Part shown: positions 62,659-64,000 of the stretch, piece by piece | Numbering within the stretch: position 1 is the first letter of the stretch | How the letters are laid out: every line of letters starts with the position of its first letter | Assembly: GCF_001613805.1 (NCBI RefSeq) | Contig: NZ_LPVY01000011.1 | Span: 62,001-126,000 of the forward strand | From: Thalassospira lucentensis | GTDB taxonomy: Bacteria; Pseudomonadota; Alphaproteobacteria; Rhodospirillales; Thalassospiraceae | Length of the DNA: 64,000 bases | Direction: 5' to 3' | Translations under genes and position numbers: made by a program | Notes under the pieces: model-generated | What the model saw: only the letters and a program-made list of their open reading frames with translations | Database searches by the model: none | Told to the model about the DNA's origin: nothing

Positions 62659-63960
62659 ATGAAACGGACGATTGCAGCCGGTTTTGCCGGTATTGCTGCA
62701 ATGCTTCTTGCGACAACGGCAATGGCGGGCGAGGCCAAGGTTTTCGAAACCAAAAGTGCGATTAACAATCTGTCGACTGTCATGGTGGATGGCGGCAAGG
62801 CACGTGACCTGACGGTTGGTTTCGGTTCGGGTGCCTATCGCCGTCCGGGTGATCCGACCAATATGTTTTATGCGGTATCGGATCGCGGTCCGAACTTTGT
62901 TTGCGATGACGTGCAGGACGTGCTTGGCGTTTCCGAAGATGTCGTTTGCCAGGGCCGCAAGGTTCGCGTCTATCCGACCCCGGATTATTCGCCGTCGATC
63001 TACACCATCTTCCTGAATGATGACGGCAGCTTTGACGTCAAGGATGTCATTGCGCTGAAAGACCAAAATGGTGTGCCACTGACCGGTTTGACCAACAAAC
63101 TGTCAGTTGCCAAAACCGAAAAGCCGGTCGATGCCAATGGCAAGGAACTGGCACAGTCGGTTTCGTCGATCGATGCCGAAGGTATCATTCGCCTGTCGGA
63201 TGGTTCGTACTGGATCGGTGAAGAAAATGGCCCGTCGATCCTGCATGTCGCTGCTGATGGCACGGTTAATGAACGTATTGTTCCGGCCGGCTCGGAAAAG
63301 GACTTCGAAGGTGCTGCCTATAAGGTTAGCGGCGGCCTTCCGGCGATCCTTGTCACCCGCCAGACCAACCGCGGCATTGAATCGATGGCCGTGTCGCCCG
63401 ATGAAAGCAAACTGTATTTCATGGTGCAGAACCCGCTGGCGAACCCGAATGCCGATGCGTACAAAACCGCCAAGAATACCCGTCTGTTTGTCTATGACCG
63501 CGTAAAGGGCGAGCTTGCAGGCGAATATATCTATCAACTTGATGATCCGCAGACCTTCCGCAACGATCCGTCCGACAAACAGAATGCTCCACGCATTTCC
63601 GAGGTCCTTGGCCTTGGCGATGACCGCCTGCTGGTTCTGGAACGGACCGATGGCACCACCAAACTGCATGAAGTCAAACTTGATGGTGCATCGAACATTC
63701 TGGCATCGCGCTGGGACGACATGTCGACCAGCCCGTCGCTTGAACAGGAAAACGACCTGTCAAAGCTTGACCTGAAGGCAGTTGTTAAAACCCTTCGTTT
63801 TGACAGTGCCGATTATCCGATGGCCCCGACCAAGATCGAAGGTCTTGCGGTTATGGGTGACGGTGCGCTCGCCCTGATCAATGACAACGATTTCGGCATC
63901 AAGGGTGATGCCACCAAGGTACTTCTGATCGACGGTCTGGTTCAGGCCGACAAGTTCTGA
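62659..63960 (+). CDS. Exported phytase-like esterase/beta-propeller protein
   Basis: A 433-residue protein with a signal peptide (MKRTIAAGFAGIAAMLLATTAMAG, cleavage near A-G). The rest matches the family described as esterase-like activity of phytase: VSDRGPNFVCDD, DAEGIIRLSDGSYWIGEENG, PSILHVAADG and NRGIESMAVSPDESKLYFMV. The acidic and Asn-rich loops would bind calcium in a beta-propeller. It may act on phosphate esters or a similar outside substrate. The ATG at 62659 is chosen because it begins the signal peptide. It lies 183 bases after the operon and probably has its own promoter. The window ends 40 bases after its stop. Confidence 0.85.
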   Translation: MKRTIAAGFAGIAAMLLATTAMAGEAKVFETKSAINNLSTVMVDGGKARDLTVGFGSGAYRRPGDPTNMFYAVSDRGPNFVCDDVQDVLGVSEDVVCQGRKVRVYPTPDYSPSIYTIFLNDDGSFDVKDVIALKDQNGVPLTGLTNKLSVAKTEKPVDANGKELAQSVSSIDAEGIIRLSDGSYWIGEENGPSILHVAADGTVNERIVPAGSEKDFEGAAYKVSGGLPAILVTRQTNRGIESMAVSPDESKLYFMVQNPLANPNADAYKTAKNTRLFVYDRVKGELAGEYIYQLDDPQTFRNDPSDKQNAPRISEVLGLGDDRLLVLERTDGTTKLHEVKLDGASNILASRWDDMSTSPSLEQENDLSKLDLKAVVKTLRFDSADYPMAPTKIEGLAVMGDGALALINDNDFGIKGDATKVLLIDGLVQADKF

Positions 63961-64000
63961 TCGGTAATCCCGGCACCTGACGAAGCGGGAAAGCTGTTAT

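Overview
The window is a stretch of ordinary chromosome from a free-living alphaproteobacterium, most like Rhodospirillales and in particular Thalassospira. This rests on gene content and order only: a separate F0 operon atpI-atpB-atpE-b'-b, the cell-cycle methyltransferase CcrM, the neighbourhood mutY / DUF721 / DsbA-like / smc, the cobS-cobT pair beside a C-terminal J-domain protein and bolA, and DUF1285, DUF6111 and DUF2889 genes. Base composition is moderate and even. I see no insertion sequence, prophage, CRISPR array, tRNA or rRNA gene.

Layout. 1-2600: the end of a TonB-dependent receptor, a frameshifted IclR-type regulator with an 11-base C/G run, and a secreted metallo-beta-lactamase-fold hydrolase. 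2660-3900: an HNH endonuclease and rpmB with a clear promoter. 4285-7113: an ECF41 sigma-factor operon (epimerase-like, cupin, carboxymuconolactone decarboxylase-like, sigma) preceded by a promoter that fits the ECF41 consensus. 7250-12230: a small membrane protein, a GGDEF/EAL protein, an SDR divergent from a LysR regulator, and gluQ. 12250-16524: cobT, cobS, a J-domain protein and bolA. 16675-22609: a PQQ-type dehydrogenase with a dihaem cytochrome, a periplasmic SBP-Cache sensor, DUF2889 with a palindromic operator, a CBS protein and a CorC/HlyC-type protein. 22733-27942: aroB and aroK, then, divergently, a tiny membrane protein, a 661-residue exported protein and xerD. 28157-34028: an EAL-CBS-GGDEF protein, a small disordered protein, and a five-gene minus-strand run (DUF1285, NUDIX, DUF6111, CCA-adding enzyme, SGNH hydrolase). 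34144-40924: a MoxR/DUF58/DUF4159/VWA-like membrane operon. 40927-45582: a LysR/glutathione-transferase pair and the F0 ATP synthase operon. 46042-55222: a methyltransferase, smc, a DsbA-like protein, dciA, mutY, a small disordered protein and ccrM. 55686-62475: a BMP-type ABC importer with a CodA-family deaminase and a flavin reductase. 62659-63960: a phytase-like exported esterase.

The most informative system is the last operon. Its deaminase keeps every metal ligand of E. coli cytosine deaminase at a constant offset of three residues, but has Cys311 where CodA has Asp314. Loss of that aspartate is the published marker of bacterial 5-methylcytosine deaminases, so the operon probably imports and deaminates 5-methylcytosine or a related modified base. 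The second is the ECF41 operon, where the promoter, the gene content and both sigma-tail motifs agree. Other points worth checking are the two frameshifts in the IclR gene, several palindromic operators, the SBP-Cache fusion, an SDR without its catalytic Tyr/Lys, and two small disordered proteins with matching C-termini. All functional assignments come from reading motifs; no database search was run.
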